From Faecalibacterium sp. HTF-F (GTDB taxonomy: Bacteria > Bacillota > Clostridia > Oscillospirales > Ruminococcaceae), in assembly GCF_023347535.1 (NCBI RefSeq), contig NZ_CP094473.1, positions 496,001 through 560,000 of the forward strand: a stretch of 64,000 bases of DNA, given 5' to 3'. The position numbers and the translations under genes were made by a program. The notes below the pieces were generated by a model, which was not told the origin of the DNA, ran no database searches, and saw only the letters and a program-made list of their open reading frames with translations. Shown in pieces: positions 8,355-16,858 of this stretch (its first letter is position 1; each line of letters opens with the position of its first letter).

Positions 8355-9673
8355 CACTTGCGCTGCTTCTGTTTGCAGCCACCTATCTGCTGATGCTGCG
8401 GCTGCAGCAGTACCGCCCGTGGGTGGCACTGTGCAGTGCGGTGCTCTTTATTGTGCTGGGCGAGGCCGGGGGATACGGCTTTTCGCTCCGTGCGGCACTG
8501 CAGGCGGTGGATTACAACGTTCTGCTGATGATGGCGGGCACCATGGGTACGGTGGCGCTGTTCATCGAGAGCAAAATGCCCGCCCGTCTGGCGGAAATGC
8601 TCATCGTCCGGGTGCCGGACGTCAAGCGGGCGGTGTGTATGCTGGCGCTGTTCGCCGGCGTCATCAGTGCTTTTGTGGACAATGTGGCTACCGTGCTCAT
8701 GGTGGCTCCGGTGGGCCTTGCCATTGCCCGCAAGCTGAAGATCTCGCCGGTGCCGGTGATCATTTCCATTGCGGTCTCCTCCAACCTGCAGGGCGCAGCC
8801 ACGCTGGTGGGCGACACCACCAGCATCCTGCTGGGCAGCTTTGCGGACATGAACTTCTTCGAGTTCTTCTGGATGCAGGGCCGTCCGGGCATTTTCTGGG
8901 GTGTAGAGCTGGGCGCACTGGCATCGCTGGCGGTGCTGCTGTGGCTGTTCCGCCGTGAGACCCAGCCGGTCTGTGCAAAGGTGGAAACGGAAGTGGAGGA
9001 CGACGTGCCCGCCGCCCTGATGCTGCTGACAGTAGGCCTGCTGATCGCGGCATCTTTCCTGCCGGAGCCCGCCGCCGGGCCGCTGCATACGGTGTATGAG
9101 CTGCGCAGCGGTCTTATCTGCATGGGCCTGTGCCTGTTTGGCACCGTGCGCGCCTGCCTGCGGGCAAAGTCAGCAAAGCCGCTGGGGCGGGTGCTGGGCG
9201 AGCTGGACTGCGATACCCTGCTGCTGTTGTTTGGTCTGTTCGTCGTGATCGCAGGCATTCAGGCGGCGGGCGTCATTGATGCAGCGGCCCGGCTGTTCCA
9301 CGCCGTGGCGGGAGAAAGCCCCTTCCGACTGTTTACGCTGCTGGTAGTGGTTTCGGTCGTGCTGTCGGCATTCATCGATAACATCCCATACGTAGCCGCC
9401 ATGCTGCCCGTGGTGCAAAGCATTGCTGCACTGATGAATGATGGCCGGGGGATGGAGCCCTACGTGTTTTACTTCGGTCTGCTCACCGGTGCCACTCTGG
9501 GCGGCAACCTGACGCCGATCGGCGCTTCGGCCAATATTGCTGCCATCGGCCTGCTGCGCAAAAACGGTGAAACCGTCACGACCCGGGACTTCCTGCGCAT
9601 CGGCGTGCCCTTTACGCTGGCTGCAGTGCTGGCAGGCTATGTGTATCTGTGGCTGGTGTGGGGCAGAGTCTGA
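8351..9673 (+). CDS. ArsB/NhaD-type ion transporter
   Basis: A 440-residue polytopic membrane protein of the ion-transporter superfamily (ArsB, NhaD, CitMHS, COG1055). Two repeat halves carry matching inner segments: FVDNVATVLMVAPV in the first and FIDNIPYVAAMLPV in the second, the N-P or N-A bearing re-entrant regions of this fold, each followed by a Gly-rich stretch (SSNLQGAATLVGD and GATLGGNLTPIGAS). About 11 helices. It could exchange sodium for protons or extrude arsenite; the sequence alone does not decide. Its start codon overlaps the stop of the KdpE-like regulator (ATGA), so it is probably made together with the sensory pair. A strong terminator follows. Confidence 0.82.
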   Translation: MTLALLLFAATYLLMLRLQQYRPWVALCSAVLFIVLGEAGGYGFSLRAALQAVDYNVLLMMAGTMGTVALFIESKMPARLAEMLIVRVPDVKRAVCMLALFAGVISAFVDNVATVLMVAPVGLAIARKLKISPVPVIISIAVSSNLQGAATLVGDTTSILLGSFADMNFFEFFWMQGRPGIFWGVELGALASLAVLLWLFRRETQPVCAKVETEVEDDVPAALMLLTVGLLIAASFLPEPAAGPLHTVYELRSGLICMGLCLFGTVRACLRAKSAKPLGRVLGELDCDTLLLLFGLFVVIAGIQAAGVIDAAARLFHAVAGESPFRLFTLLVVVSVVLSAFIDNIPYVAAMLPVVQSIAALMNDGRGMEPYVFYFGLLTGATLGGNLTPIGASANIAAIGLLRKNGETVTTRDFLRIGVPFTLAAVLAGYVYLWLVWGRV

Positions 9674-9726
9674 TCTGCTGGCCTCCGGCACGGCTGTCTG
9701 CTGAAGAAAAAACAAAGAAACTCCGA

Positions 9727-9767
9727 CCCTCTGCACTGCCGGAAAATCGGCCTGCAGAGGGCTTTTT
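9727..9767 (+). terminator. Terminator after the kinase-regulator-antiporter operon
   Basis: CCCTCTGCA pairs with TGCAGAGGG, followed by CTTTTT. Confidence 0.88.
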
Positions 9768-9818
9768 CGCGAAAGTATGACGTTTTGTAGTGAAGAAAAA
9801 GTTTTTTTGAAAAAATGC

Positions 9819-9846
9819 TTGACATTCTGCGTATATCTGGTATAAT
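9819..9846 (+). promoter_or_regulatory. Promoter of tRNA-Leu
   Basis: Consensus TTGACA (9819-9824) and TATAAT (9841-9846) with a 16-base spacer, 44 bases before the tRNA. Confidence 0.88.
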
Positions 9847-9890
9847 AACTATCGTTCCGAGCGGCACAGCTCACGAACACAACAGAATAT

Positions 9891-9977
9891 GCGGATATGG
9901 CGGAATTGGCAGACGCGTTAGATTCAGGTTCTAATCGGGGCAACTCGGTGGAGGTTCAAGTCCTCTTATCCGCACCA
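9891..9977 (+). tRNA. tRNA-Leu (anticodon CAG)
   Basis: Acceptor stem GCGGATA/TATCCGC, D-arm with GGCAGACGCG, anticodon stem TTAGA/TCTAA around a 7-base loop with CAG, a long class II variable arm (CGGGGCAACTCG) typical of leucine tRNAs, and T-arm GAGGTTCAAGTCCTC. CCA is encoded at the 3' end. It decodes CUG, the dominant Leu codon in this GC-rich genome. Confidence 0.97.
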
Positions 9978-9984
9978 AACAATG

Positions 9985-10029
9985 AAAATCCGAACCTTTT
10001 CTCGATAGGAGAAGGGTTCGGATTTTTTG
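9985..10029 (+). terminator. Terminator after tRNA-Leu
   Basis: AAAATCCGAACC pairs with GGTTCGGATTTT and is followed by more T; the A-rich 5' side makes it usable in both directions. Confidence 0.85.
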
Positions 10030-10151
10030 TTTTCTTCGGAAAGCAGAACGAGGGTTCTTTTCCAGCCGCTGTGTGTCCAAAACCTTATCAAAAAAGACGT
10101 ATCACAAAAGTCACAACTGTAAAGGTGCCGTAAGGCAGAAAGGACACGAAC

Positions 10152-10403
10152 ATGAAGTACGATGCAAGAGCCTGCCATTTCAACATGGACACCGGCTGCG
10201 TGGAGCTGTTGCTCCGGGATGGGAAAATGATCTCCATTGACTGCACCGGGGTCGAGGATGCACTGGATGTGACCATGGCGCAGAGGTCAGAACTGGATTA
10301 TCTTATCTACAATGACCCGCTTGGCTATGCCGATTTGATTCTGAACGGAGACCCGGAGAAATATTTGAGGAATGTAGCTGAAAGCCATGGATTAGAGGAT
10401 TGA
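10152..10403 (+). CDS. Small DUF6061-type protein (83 aa)
   Basis: An acidic 83-residue soluble protein beginning MKYDARACHFNMDTGC and ending ESHGLED. I recall this sequence type as the DUF6061 family, common as short genes next to mobile DNA in Clostridia; the assignment is from memory, not a search. AAAGGA stands before the ATG. No catalytic motif is visible and the function is unknown. A terminator-like hairpin follows. The last codons recur at 12538-12555 beyond the MATE-MarR pair, which may mark a duplicated or disrupted relative. Confidence 0.65.
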   Translation: MKYDARACHFNMDTGCVELLLRDGKMISIDCTGVEDALDVTMAQRSELDYLIYNDPLGYADLILNGDPEKYLRNVAESHGLED

Positions 10404-10430
10404 TCGTTTAGAGATCAACTCGATATAAGG

Positions 10431-10485
10431 AACAAGCCCACAGGTCTGCCGTATTTTATATGCGGTCTATCCTGTGGGCTTGTTT
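10431..10485 (+). terminator. Terminator-like hairpin downstream of the DUF6061-type gene
   Basis: AACAAGCCCACAGG pairs with CCTGTGGGCTTGTT across a 26-base loop that itself can pair (GCCGTA/TGCGGT). The T-tail is weak. Confidence 0.6.
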
Positions 10486-10583
10486 GCTATTATCGACTCA
10501 TGATTGAATTTGAAATTTCAAGCACGACCGTATCATATTTGTAGGTGGCAACAATCATCGGCAGGCTTTCCAGCCTTCAAAAC

Positions 10584-11930
10584 CTATGCACACGTCTGAT
10601 TTTCGTACCGTTTGAGCCAGAGAAAAAAGCTGATGTTTAATAAGATGCCCACTGCGGTGGAGGTGGGTGCGGACAGACCAATCATCGTCAGGCTGGCGTT
10701 GGGCTGGATACTCATAATATACGCCATGGGGAGACGCACCAGCAGAGTCTGCACCAGCCCCTGTACCATGACCCAGAGCGTTTTGTCGTTGCCATTGAAG
10801 TAGCCTACCATGCTGAACAGGATGGCAGTGGCGATGGTCTCGGGCGCAAAGCCCATGAGGTAGGCGTAGCTGTTGGCAATAACAGCGGCATCTGCCGTAA
10901 ACAGACCGGAGAGAACGTCACCCTTGCACCACACCAGTGCAAATACGGCGCAACCGAACACTAGACCGATGCCAATGCCGGTGAACATGGACTGCTCGGC
11001 GCGTTTTTTATTGCCAGCACCCACGTTCTGGGACACAAAGGATGCCATGGACTGCATCAGAGAACTGGGGATCAGCATGGCAAAATTAACGATCTTGCAC
11101 GCCACACCGTAGCCAGAAGATGCCTCCAGCCCCAACCGGTTGACGAAAGCGCAGAGCGCCAGAAAGGAAAGCTGGGTCAAAAACTCCTGCAAAGCCAGCG
11201 GCAGACCGATGCCCAGAAATTTTTTGCACTGGGGGTTCAGCTTGAAATCAGAGCGATGGATTTTGAAGGGCAGCTCCTTCTTCAGCAGCATTGCGATTGC
11301 ACAGATTACGCTGACGGCTTGTGCTGCTACCGTAGCAATGGCGGCACCGGCAGCATCCAGATGAAAACCAGCCACCAGCACCAGATCGCCAATAACATTC
11401 ACAATGCACGCCACCAGTACAAAGATCAGCGGAGAGCGGCTGTCGCCCAGACCGCGGAAAAGAGCCGAGAGCATATTATAGGCTACAATAAAGAAGATGC
11501 CGCTGCCGCAAATGCGCACATAGCTGGCGGTCAGGTCTAGGGCTTCGGCAGGAGCCTGCATCAGACTGGAAATAAGCCGTGCAAAAAACACCAGCACCAC
11601 GAACAGTGCAGCTGCCAGAAGGGTGAACACAATAGCTGCCCCGCCAATGACTTGCCCGATGTACTGCGGTCGTTTTTCGCCCAGATAGCGGGCAATGAGC
11701 ACTGTGACGCCCATGGCAAGCTGGGTGACAACAAAGGTGACGAGATTGAGTACCTGGCTACCAGTAGAAACCGCAGACAAGCCTGAAGTGGAGCCAAAGC
11801 GCCCCACTACCAGAAGGTCTACTGCGCCGTAAGCGGCCTGCAGCACCAGCGCACCCAGAATGGGCAGCATGAAAAAAGCGAGCTTTGGCAAAATGCGGCC
11901 TTGGGTAAAATCGGTCTTATCGTTTTTCAA
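10584..11930 (-). CDS. MATE-family multidrug efflux transporter
   Basis: A 448-residue membrane protein with 12 predicted helices in two similar halves. It shows MATE/NorM-type segments such as LGALVLQAAYGAVDLLVVGR, FRGLGDSRSPL and the second-half SFVSQNVGAGNKKRA. It would expel drugs or metabolites using a sodium or proton gradient. The TTG at 11930 is chosen because GAAAGGA stands in front and the homologous N-terminus (KNDKTDFTQGRIL) begins there; it overlaps the end of the MarR gene by 14 bases. The pair forms a classic repressor-pump operon transcribed leftward. Base composition is lower in GC than the flanking core genes, suggesting acquisition. The substrate is unknown. Confidence 0.88.
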   Translation of the reverse strand: MKNDKTDFTQGRILPKLAFFMLPILGALVLQAAYGAVDLLVVGRFGSTSGLSAVSTGSQVLNLVTFVVTQLAMGVTVLIARYLGEKRPQYIGQVIGGAAIVFTLLAAALFVVLVFFARLISSLMQAPAEALDLTASYVRICGSGIFFIVAYNMLSALFRGLGDSRSPLIFVLVACIVNVIGDLVLVAGFHLDAAGAAIATVAAQAVSVICAIAMLLKKELPFKIHRSDFKLNPQCKKFLGIGLPLALQEFLTQLSFLALCAFVNRLGLEASSGYGVACKIVNFAMLIPSSLMQSMASFVSQNVGAGNKKRAEQSMFTGIGIGLVFGCAVFALVWCKGDVLSGLFTADAAVIANSYAYLMGFAPETIATAILFSMVGYFNGNDKTLWVMVQGLVQTLLVRLPMAYIMSIQPNASLTMIGLSAPTSTAVGILLNISFFLWLKRYENQTCA

Positions 11931-12372
11931 GAGAATCTTTCCTTTCGCGCATAATAGCATAGAATTTTTCCAGCGTTTGGATGGTGCACGCTGCATCCTC
12001 CTCGGAAATGCTGTCCAAATACGGGAGCAGTTGCGAGAAGTAGTCCGTATTGTACTTCTGGGAAAGCGCTTGCCCGCTCTCGGTGAGAAACAGATAGGTC
12101 ACGCGGCCATCTTCAGCGGATACCTGTTTTCTCAGATACCCTTTGTGCTCCATCTCTTTTGCGGTACGGGTCACACCGGGGCGGGGCAGGTTCAGTGTAT
12201 CGCTGAGATCAGAGATCTTCGGCTGGATGCCACGGGTCTGCAATTTCTGAATAACATCCAGACACTGGATATAAGAGGATGTCACACCCTCCGGCAGGGC
12301 AGGCAGCATCTCCCGTGCCCGCTTTGCCAGATAGCAGGCATCCAGCAGCTGCTTGATCAGTTCGATGGTCAT
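11917..12372 (-). CDS. MarR-family transcriptional regulator
   Basis: A 151-residue protein with a MarR winged helix: the recognition helix region KISDLSDTLNLPRPGVTRTAKE and wing RKQVSAEDGRVTYLFLTESG are visible. Start at ATG 12372 after GGAGAGGAA. It is the first gene of the operon with the MATE pump and most likely represses it by binding the palindrome between promoter and start codon, releasing when a toxic ligand binds. Confidence 0.88.
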   Translation of the reverse strand: MTIELIKQLLDACYLAKRAREMLPALPEGVTSSYIQCLDVIQKLQTRGIQPKISDLSDTLNLPRPGVTRTAKEMEHKGYLRKQVSAEDGRVTYLFLTESGQALSQKYNTDYFSQLLPYLDSISEEDAACTIQTLEKFYAIMRERKDSLEKR

Positions 12373-12393
12373 AATGAAATTCCTCTCCAAACG

Positions 12394-12447
12394 ATTATCA
12401 AAGATAATTAACATTGATAATTATACAGAACTGCCCGGGAATGTCAA
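12394..12447 (-). promoter_or_regulatory. marR-MATE promoter and operator palindrome
   Basis: Minus strand TTGACA (12447-12442), 16-base spacer, TATAAT (12425-12420). A perfect 8-base inverted repeat ATTATCAA/TTGATAAT (12394-12401 and 12414-12421) starts at the -10 box and covers the probable transcription start, the usual place for a MarR operator. Confidence 0.8.
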
Positions 12448-12545
12448 GTCTTTTTGAAAAATCGGAGATGTCGGCAGCTTTGAGGCAGCTGCTTCCGGCA
12501 TACCATTCTTGAGAGTGTTTGAGCGAATACAGTCTGAACCATGGA

Positions 12546-12929
12546 TTAGAAGATTAAATACAAAACAAAAACAGGGTGCGTCCCTGAATAGGACGCACCC
12601 TGCCAGCGTAATTCACGATTTGATTCGTTGGCAACAACCGTGAATTGCATATCGCAAACAGGTCGTTGAGAATTGCTCTGCTTGTAAAACTTGCGATTAA
12701 AGCCACAGATAACAGCGATATGTACAACAGGGCGTTCCCCGTCGGGAACGCTCTGTTTCTCTTTGCTGGTAGTGTGATGAGCTTGTTCCGCCTGCCACGC
12801 GGCAAACTCCCTCTGGCCTTCCTCGCTGTTCCAGCAGGCAAGGATGGCCGGGTAGAATGCCCGTGCCAGACGGTCAATGACTTCATCGGGATAGGGGGAA
12901 GTGTTTGTGGACTTTTTCTTTTTGTTCAA
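12546..12929 (-). CDS. Small hypothetical protein of the mobilizable element
   Basis: The N-terminal part (NKKKKSTNTSPYPDEV then DRLARAFYPAILACW and EGQREFAAWQ) looks like a small conserved protein of clostridial mobile elements. AAAGGAGCGTGCGT precedes a TTG start at 12929, the same spacing and nearly the same bases as at the ParB-like gene. After about residue 60 the sequence loses this character and the frame runs through the strong terminator hairpin at 12572-12602 before stopping. The genuine protein is therefore probably shorter and the stop lost or shifted. Function unknown; it is the last gene of the leftward mobilization operon. Confidence 0.5.
   Translation of the reverse strand: MNKKKKSTNTSPYPDEVIDRLARAFYPAILACWNSEEGQREFAAWQAEQAHHTTSKEKQSVPDGERPVVHIAVICGFNRKFYKQSNSQRPVCDMQFTVVANESNRELRWQGASYSGTHPVFVLYLIF
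12560..12602 (-). terminator. Terminator of the mobilization operon
   Basis: CAGGGTGCGTCC pairs perfectly with GGACGCACCCTG; read on the minus strand it is followed by TTTTTGTTTTG. Confidence 0.85.
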
Positions 12930-13072
12930 ACGCACGCTCCTTTGATCGTCCCACCGTGGCAAAGTCGGGCGAGAAAATCAAAGTTCCAATTTTTATCAGG
13001 CGCAAGGGCGCGGAAGTTTTCCACCCTGCACTTGCGGCTGGTGACTTATTGATGGCTTACAGGTGTCTGCTG

Positions 13073-14038
13073 TTATGCGGTCTTTTCTTCTTCAAGGGCT
13101 TCTGCAAGAGCCTTTTCCAGATAGGTTTCGATTTCAGTCAGGTAGTTAGCAGGTCGCTGCATTGCGAAGCGGAGAACCTTCTGCTTTTCCGGGTCAGTGA
13201 AATAGCTGGGATTGTTTTTGAGCGTTTTCTTCCATGAGTTTTTCATCATTTCGGTCGCACGGCTCAAAGATTTGTAAACCTTCATAAACTCGTCCGGTAC
13301 ATGATAGCACCGAAATTCTTCTGTTTGTGGTGTGGGCATGGGAACGGGTTCCGCTTTTTCAGGTTCAAATTCTGCGCTGGCAGATTCCAACACTTCCAAT
13401 GCCTCTGGATGCAGGATTTGAGCAAGGACATCTGAACGATGCTCGACACTTGCCTGCACAAGCTTGGACATTTCTTCGTTGGTGAACTTCACTTCGCCGG
13501 AAAAGACTTTCTGCTTGATGCCGGGAGAGAGATTATCTGCGATGTCGATGCCTTGTGTATAGTGGCTGGCACGAAGAACGGAGGCACGGCTGACACCGTT
13601 TTCCTCTGCGATCCGGTCGCAGGTTTTCTTTCCGGAGTGGTGGTTATCACCGTGATCACCACCACTTTTCTTTGCTAAAGTGTACTGATTGCCCCGAAAG
13701 ATTTTTGCAGCTTTCTTCTCGGCTTCGTACTGCTTCCCCAGCAGGTAACGCTTTTGTTCGGGGGAAAGATTGCGCCGCCCCAGCTGATTCTTGCAGATCC
13801 AAGCGAGGGCTTCCTCACGGTTCGCAAAGCGGAGCGGCATGGTAGAAAAGCAGATTTCGGGGTGCTTCTGAAGAATTGCATAACGGTTGTGACCATCAAC
13901 AAGGGTGTTGTTCCAAACAATCAAAGGAGAGAGCAGCTTGCCCTCTTTCAGGATATTTTCTTCAAGCTGCTTAAATTCATCATCGGTCAGAGGAGGAATC
14001 TGGGACTGAAACTCCGGGTCGATTTTCAGATTGATCAT
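13073..14038 (-). CDS. ParB/Srx-like nucleotide-binding domain protein
   Basis: A 321-residue protein. N-terminal ParB-like core: DDEFKQLEENILKEGKLLSP, then VDGHNRYAI (the GHxR nucleotide-binding box) and LAWICKNQLGRRNLSP. A helix-turn-helix-like segment follows (TCDRIAEENGVSRASVLRA). The C-terminal third is acidic and unlike ParB. Such proteins occur beside relaxases on mobilizable elements, where they may act in stability, transfer control or DNA binding. The ATG at 14038 follows AAAGGAGTGTGCGT; an upstream GTG overlaps the ribosome site. It lies 12 bases after the relaxase stop, in one operon. No ParA is present, so ordinary partitioning is unlikely. Confidence 0.75.
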   Translation of the reverse strand: MINLKIDPEFQSQIPPLTDDEFKQLEENILKEGKLLSPLIVWNNTLVDGHNRYAILQKHPEICFSTMPLRFANREEALAWICKNQLGRRNLSPEQKRYLLGKQYEAEKKAAKIFRGNQYTLAKKSGGDHGDNHHSGKKTCDRIAEENGVSRASVLRASHYTQGIDIADNLSPGIKQKVFSGEVKFTNEEMSKLVQASVEHRSDVLAQILHPEALEVLESASAEFEPEKAEPVPMPTPQTEEFRCYHVPDEFMKVYKSLSRATEMMKNSWKKTLKNNPSYFTDPEKQKVLRFAMQRPANYLTEIETYLEKALAEALEEEKTA

Positions 14039-14050
14039 ACGCACACTCCT

Positions 14051-15586
14051 TTATCTCTCCTGCTGCGTCTGTTCTTCCTCCCGGAAAAAGGACGCAACAT
14101 TCTGTTTTACGGTTTTCAGTTTGAGCAGTTCTTCCTTGGCTTCCTTGTACTGCTCGTAGAACTTCGCCTTTTCGGATGCCAGCTGCGCATACTCGGCTTC
14201 CAGCTTTTTCGGGCTGGGCAGTTTTGTGATGTTGTTTGCCTTGAAATAGGCTGCTGCCGCCCGGTATGCTGTCAGCTCTGCACGATGCTGTTCCTCAAAG
14301 GCTGCGGGTCGCTTGGCAGTATTGAACTGCTGTACGATACCCTTGGTGCTGGTATAGGCTGCGACATGATAGCGCAGCTCTTTGTTGGCCTTCATGCGAC
14401 CTTCGAGGTCTTTCACCACCGCCAGTGAATCGTGATACTTGGTTTCCAGTTCGGCGATGCGCTGGTTCAAGGCCGCCTCATCGGTCAAGCCCTTTTCTTC
14501 TAAGAGGATCAAGGTCTGTGCCATGGCTTTGAGGTTGTGCTTCTTCGCCCAACGCTCGTAGCCGATACCCTTGCCCTGCTTCAACTTCGCCTGAATATCG
14601 ACCAGTTTCCCAATGCGGTTAGGCTTGGGTTGGACAGCGCGTTTGCGCTCAGCATTTTCTTGTAAGGTGGCAAGCACGAGTTCTTTCTCAAACTTGTCAC
14701 CGAGATGTTTCGCCCGGATAAACTTGGTTCTGCCAGAAGGCAAGTAGCTGAGCTGCCCACGGCTTTCCTTGACGGTGATGCCGTACTGCTGCATGAGCTT
14801 GTCCGAGAAATCTTCAAAGCTCGTTGCATTGTTTAGCACATCCGAAATCTGTTTCCGCAGGGTATCTTTTACGGTTTCAAACTTCTTCTGCTTGGGCGGC
14901 TGTCCGGCTGCGGTGAGGGCTGCGTTCTCGCGGTCAAGTTTCATCTGACCGCGCCTACGCGCCCAATACTCGGCTTCGCTCACGCGCTCTTTCGAGCCGT
15001 TGATCAGGTCGATCTGGTACAGTCCTGCACCCTCGCACAGCTCCATGACCTCGACACGGAGGTATCGCATGGTCTGGGCTGTGCTGGAATGCTTCATACC
15101 CTCGCGCCAGTCACGGGGCTTCTGCATATAAGGCTTGCGTTCCACTTCTCGTGTTCGGATGCTGCCGATCACGATGTGGACATGGATGTTTCCCGAATGG
15201 TTGTGTCCATCCGGGTGAGTGCAGACGATGGCAGGATGACCGGGAAAGTTTTCTTCGCAGAATTTCAGGCCAAGGGCCTGTGCCTTTTCCATGGTCAAGC
15301 CGTTGTCGGCTGCATCGCGTGGGTCAAAGCTGATGATATACTGGTGGCTTTTGATATCACCATGCTGGGTGTTCTTGCCATACTTGCGGTTTGCCAGCAG
15401 ACAGGCCGTTGCAAACGAAAAATCGCCGCACTCAAGGGTGTCGAGCAGGTATGAATCCCGCAGCTTCGGCTTGCTCTGTTCATCCAGGAGTTGCTTTCCA
15501 GTGAACGCGTCGTGCTGGTAAACGAGGTACGCTTCGATGGCGGTGTAGTCCGAGTTTTTAGAGGCGATATGCTTGAGCGTTGCCAT
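14051..15586 (-). CDS. MobA/VirD2-type relaxase
   Basis: A 511-residue protein. The nicking domain is N-terminal: the region around MATLKHIASKNSDYTA carries the candidate tyrosine, and the metal-binding His motif is HPDGHNHSGNIHVHIVIGS near residues 124-142 (H-x-H pair in HVH). The C-terminal half is a long charged helical region (residues about 330-511), probably coiled coil. It would nick oriT, stay bound to the 5' end and lead the strand into a recipient through a helper element's channel. The ATG at 15586 is favoured over a GTG nine bases earlier. It overlaps the end of mobC by 29 bases, so the two are translationally coupled. Confidence 0.9.
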   Translation of the reverse strand: MATLKHIASKNSDYTAIEAYLVYQHDAFTGKQLLDEQSKPKLRDSYLLDTLECGDFSFATACLLANRKYGKNTQHGDIKSHQYIISFDPRDAADNGLTMEKAQALGLKFCEENFPGHPAIVCTHPDGHNHSGNIHVHIVIGSIRTREVERKPYMQKPRDWREGMKHSSTAQTMRYLRVEVMELCEGAGLYQIDLINGSKERVSEAEYWARRRGQMKLDRENAALTAAGQPPKQKKFETVKDTLRKQISDVLNNATSFEDFSDKLMQQYGITVKESRGQLSYLPSGRTKFIRAKHLGDKFEKELVLATLQENAERKRAVQPKPNRIGKLVDIQAKLKQGKGIGYERWAKKHNLKAMAQTLILLEEKGLTDEAALNQRIAELETKYHDSLAVVKDLEGRMKANKELRYHVAAYTSTKGIVQQFNTAKRPAAFEEQHRAELTAYRAAAAYFKANNITKLPSPKKLEAEYAQLASEKAKFYEQYKEAKEELLKLKTVKQNVASFFREEEQTQQER

Positions 15587-15992
15587 ACAGTTCACCCAGA
15601 ACTTTCTCGGCGTTGAGCCGAAATGCGGTCAGGTCTGCAAGTTCGTCAAGGAGTTTCGCCCGGATCTGCTCGATGTCTGCACCGCCGGAATTGAAGTGCC
15701 TTGCAAGCTGATTGAGGTTGCCGCCCACCTTGCTGCACTGGGCAAGCAAGGTGGAAACAGCGGTCAGGGTTTCTTCGCCGCCGCCTGCAACGATGACTGT
15801 TTTCTCGATCTTGACGTTGTGGATGGCACGGCGGATAAAAGTGGAGAGGGAGAGATTCAGGAGTTTGCAAGTGAGTTCCAGTGACGCTTTTTCCTCCGCT
15901 GTCACACGGAACTTGATGACGCGCGTTTTGTTGTTCGGCGTGTCGTGGCGCTGGGAATTGCTAGGGGTCAGTTGAACATTCGTTTTGGTCAT
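15558..15992 (-). CDS. MobC-type mobilization accessory protein
   Basis: A 144-residue protein with a ribbon-helix-helix-like start (KTRVIKFRVTAEEKASLEL, LSLSTFIRRAIHNV) and the MobC signature VSTLLAQCSKVGGNLNQLARHFN. Such proteins bind oriT and help the relaxase open the DNA. AGGAGG lies four bases before the ATG. It is the first gene of the leftward operon and faces the hairpin-rich region at 16056-16146, the expected location of oriT. Confidence 0.88.
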   Translation of the reverse strand: MTKTNVQLTPSNSQRHDTPNNKTRVIKFRVTAEEKASLELTCKLLNLSLSTFIRRAIHNVKIEKTVIVAGGGEETLTAVSTLLAQCSKVGGNLNQLARHFNSGGADIEQIRAKLLDELADLTAFRLNAEKVLGELYGNAQAYRL

Positions 15993-16057
15993 TGTACCTC
16001 CTGTCTGTTCGATAACTCCTCGGTGAAGTTATGTAAGCACGACACGCCGTTCCATTT

Positions 16058-16146
16058 GTGCCGTTAGGCACGAATGATGAGCAGGGTTTGGGGCAGGCAC
16101 GCCCCAACAAGATCACTTCGGAAATGCAGACGCATTGAAGAAGTGA
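16058..16146. other. Candidate oriT of the mobilizable element
   Basis: Three hairpins follow each other just upstream of mobC: GTGCC/GGCAC (16058-16071), TTGGGGC/GCCCCAA with loop AGGCAC (16088-16107), and TCACTTC/GAAGTGA with inner ATGC/GCAT (16113-16146). Clustered inverted repeats beside mobC are the usual form of an origin of transfer. The nick site was not identified. Confidence 0.5.
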
Positions 16147-16163
16147 AGTCCCGATGGAGCACA

Positions 16164-16858
16164 AGATTTTCAAGAATTAAAAATTTGTGGCCACGGGACG
16201 GTTCTTGCCCTCTACCGCTGCGCTCAAAACGCTTCATCAACAAATGTTTCCGAATTGTTAAGGCGCAAAAATAAGTAGAGAGTTCCGCTGCTCGTGTATG
16301 TTGATCACCGTTTGCTCCGAACGAAGTTCCTGCCCCTGTTTGTGCAGCGGCGTTGACGGAAAGTCGGTATCACGTCCGGTCGGCTCATGAAATTTTCAAG
16401 GTGCAGCTCCCGTAAAAGAAAAATACCGCCCACGCAGCGCAGCGATGATTTTGTCGGGTGAATCGGCGGCAAAATGAATCGGGTGTGTTGCGGGGCGGTA
16501 AGTTCTTTCGTGGACTTTTCCTCACGGAAGTGGTGGGTCTCACGGTGATAACCAACCACTTTTGCAGAAGATTTGCAATCAATCTACAAGCTCAGTGGGA
16601 TTTTTGATAGAGAATATCATGGTTCGTAGGGTACGTCAAGATGATTCCGAAGAAATTGAAGAAATTATTTATGAATGGAGACAATAGTAAGACTTCTATT
16701 ATGAATATGATACACTTTACATCATGAAAGAATTTAAGCTGCACAAAGATGATTCAAGCGGATGTGCAATATGCACAATAAGTTTTCTATAGCAAAATAC
16801 AGATGTGGTCATTCGGCTCTTTTACCAGACAACTTTTTTTTGAAAATAAAAAAATTTG
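16164..16858. other. Long intergenic stretch without a supported gene
   Basis: Only short frames occur, including two overlapping minus-strand frames of 65 and 84 codons with low-complexity, Arg/Pro-rich products and no ribosome site, and a 22-codon plus frame from 16619 (MVRRVRQDDSEEIEEIIYEW) that may be a gene remnant. The stretch separates the mobilization block from the cargo operon and becomes AT-rich towards the tct promoter. I see no RNA gene or riboswitch in it. Confidence 0.5.

Noticed and set aside
10584..12372. MATE-MarR pair as part of the mobilizable element's cargo
   Set aside because: It lies outside the terminator that closes the mobilization operon; its lower GC suggests separate acquisition, but the left boundary is not proven.
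13073..14038. Plasmid partition system
   Set aside because: The ParB-like protein has no ParA partner or parS-like repeat cluster; its place in the relaxase operon fits a mobilizable element.
16305..16582. Two short minus-strand frames upstream of the tct operon
   Set aside because: They overlap each other, lack ribosome sites and have low-complexity Arg/Pro-rich products, so I list the stretch as intergenic.
16619..16687. 22-codon frame MVRRVRQDDSEEIEEIIYEW
   Set aside because: Too short, without a convincing ribosome site; perhaps a remnant of a longer gene.
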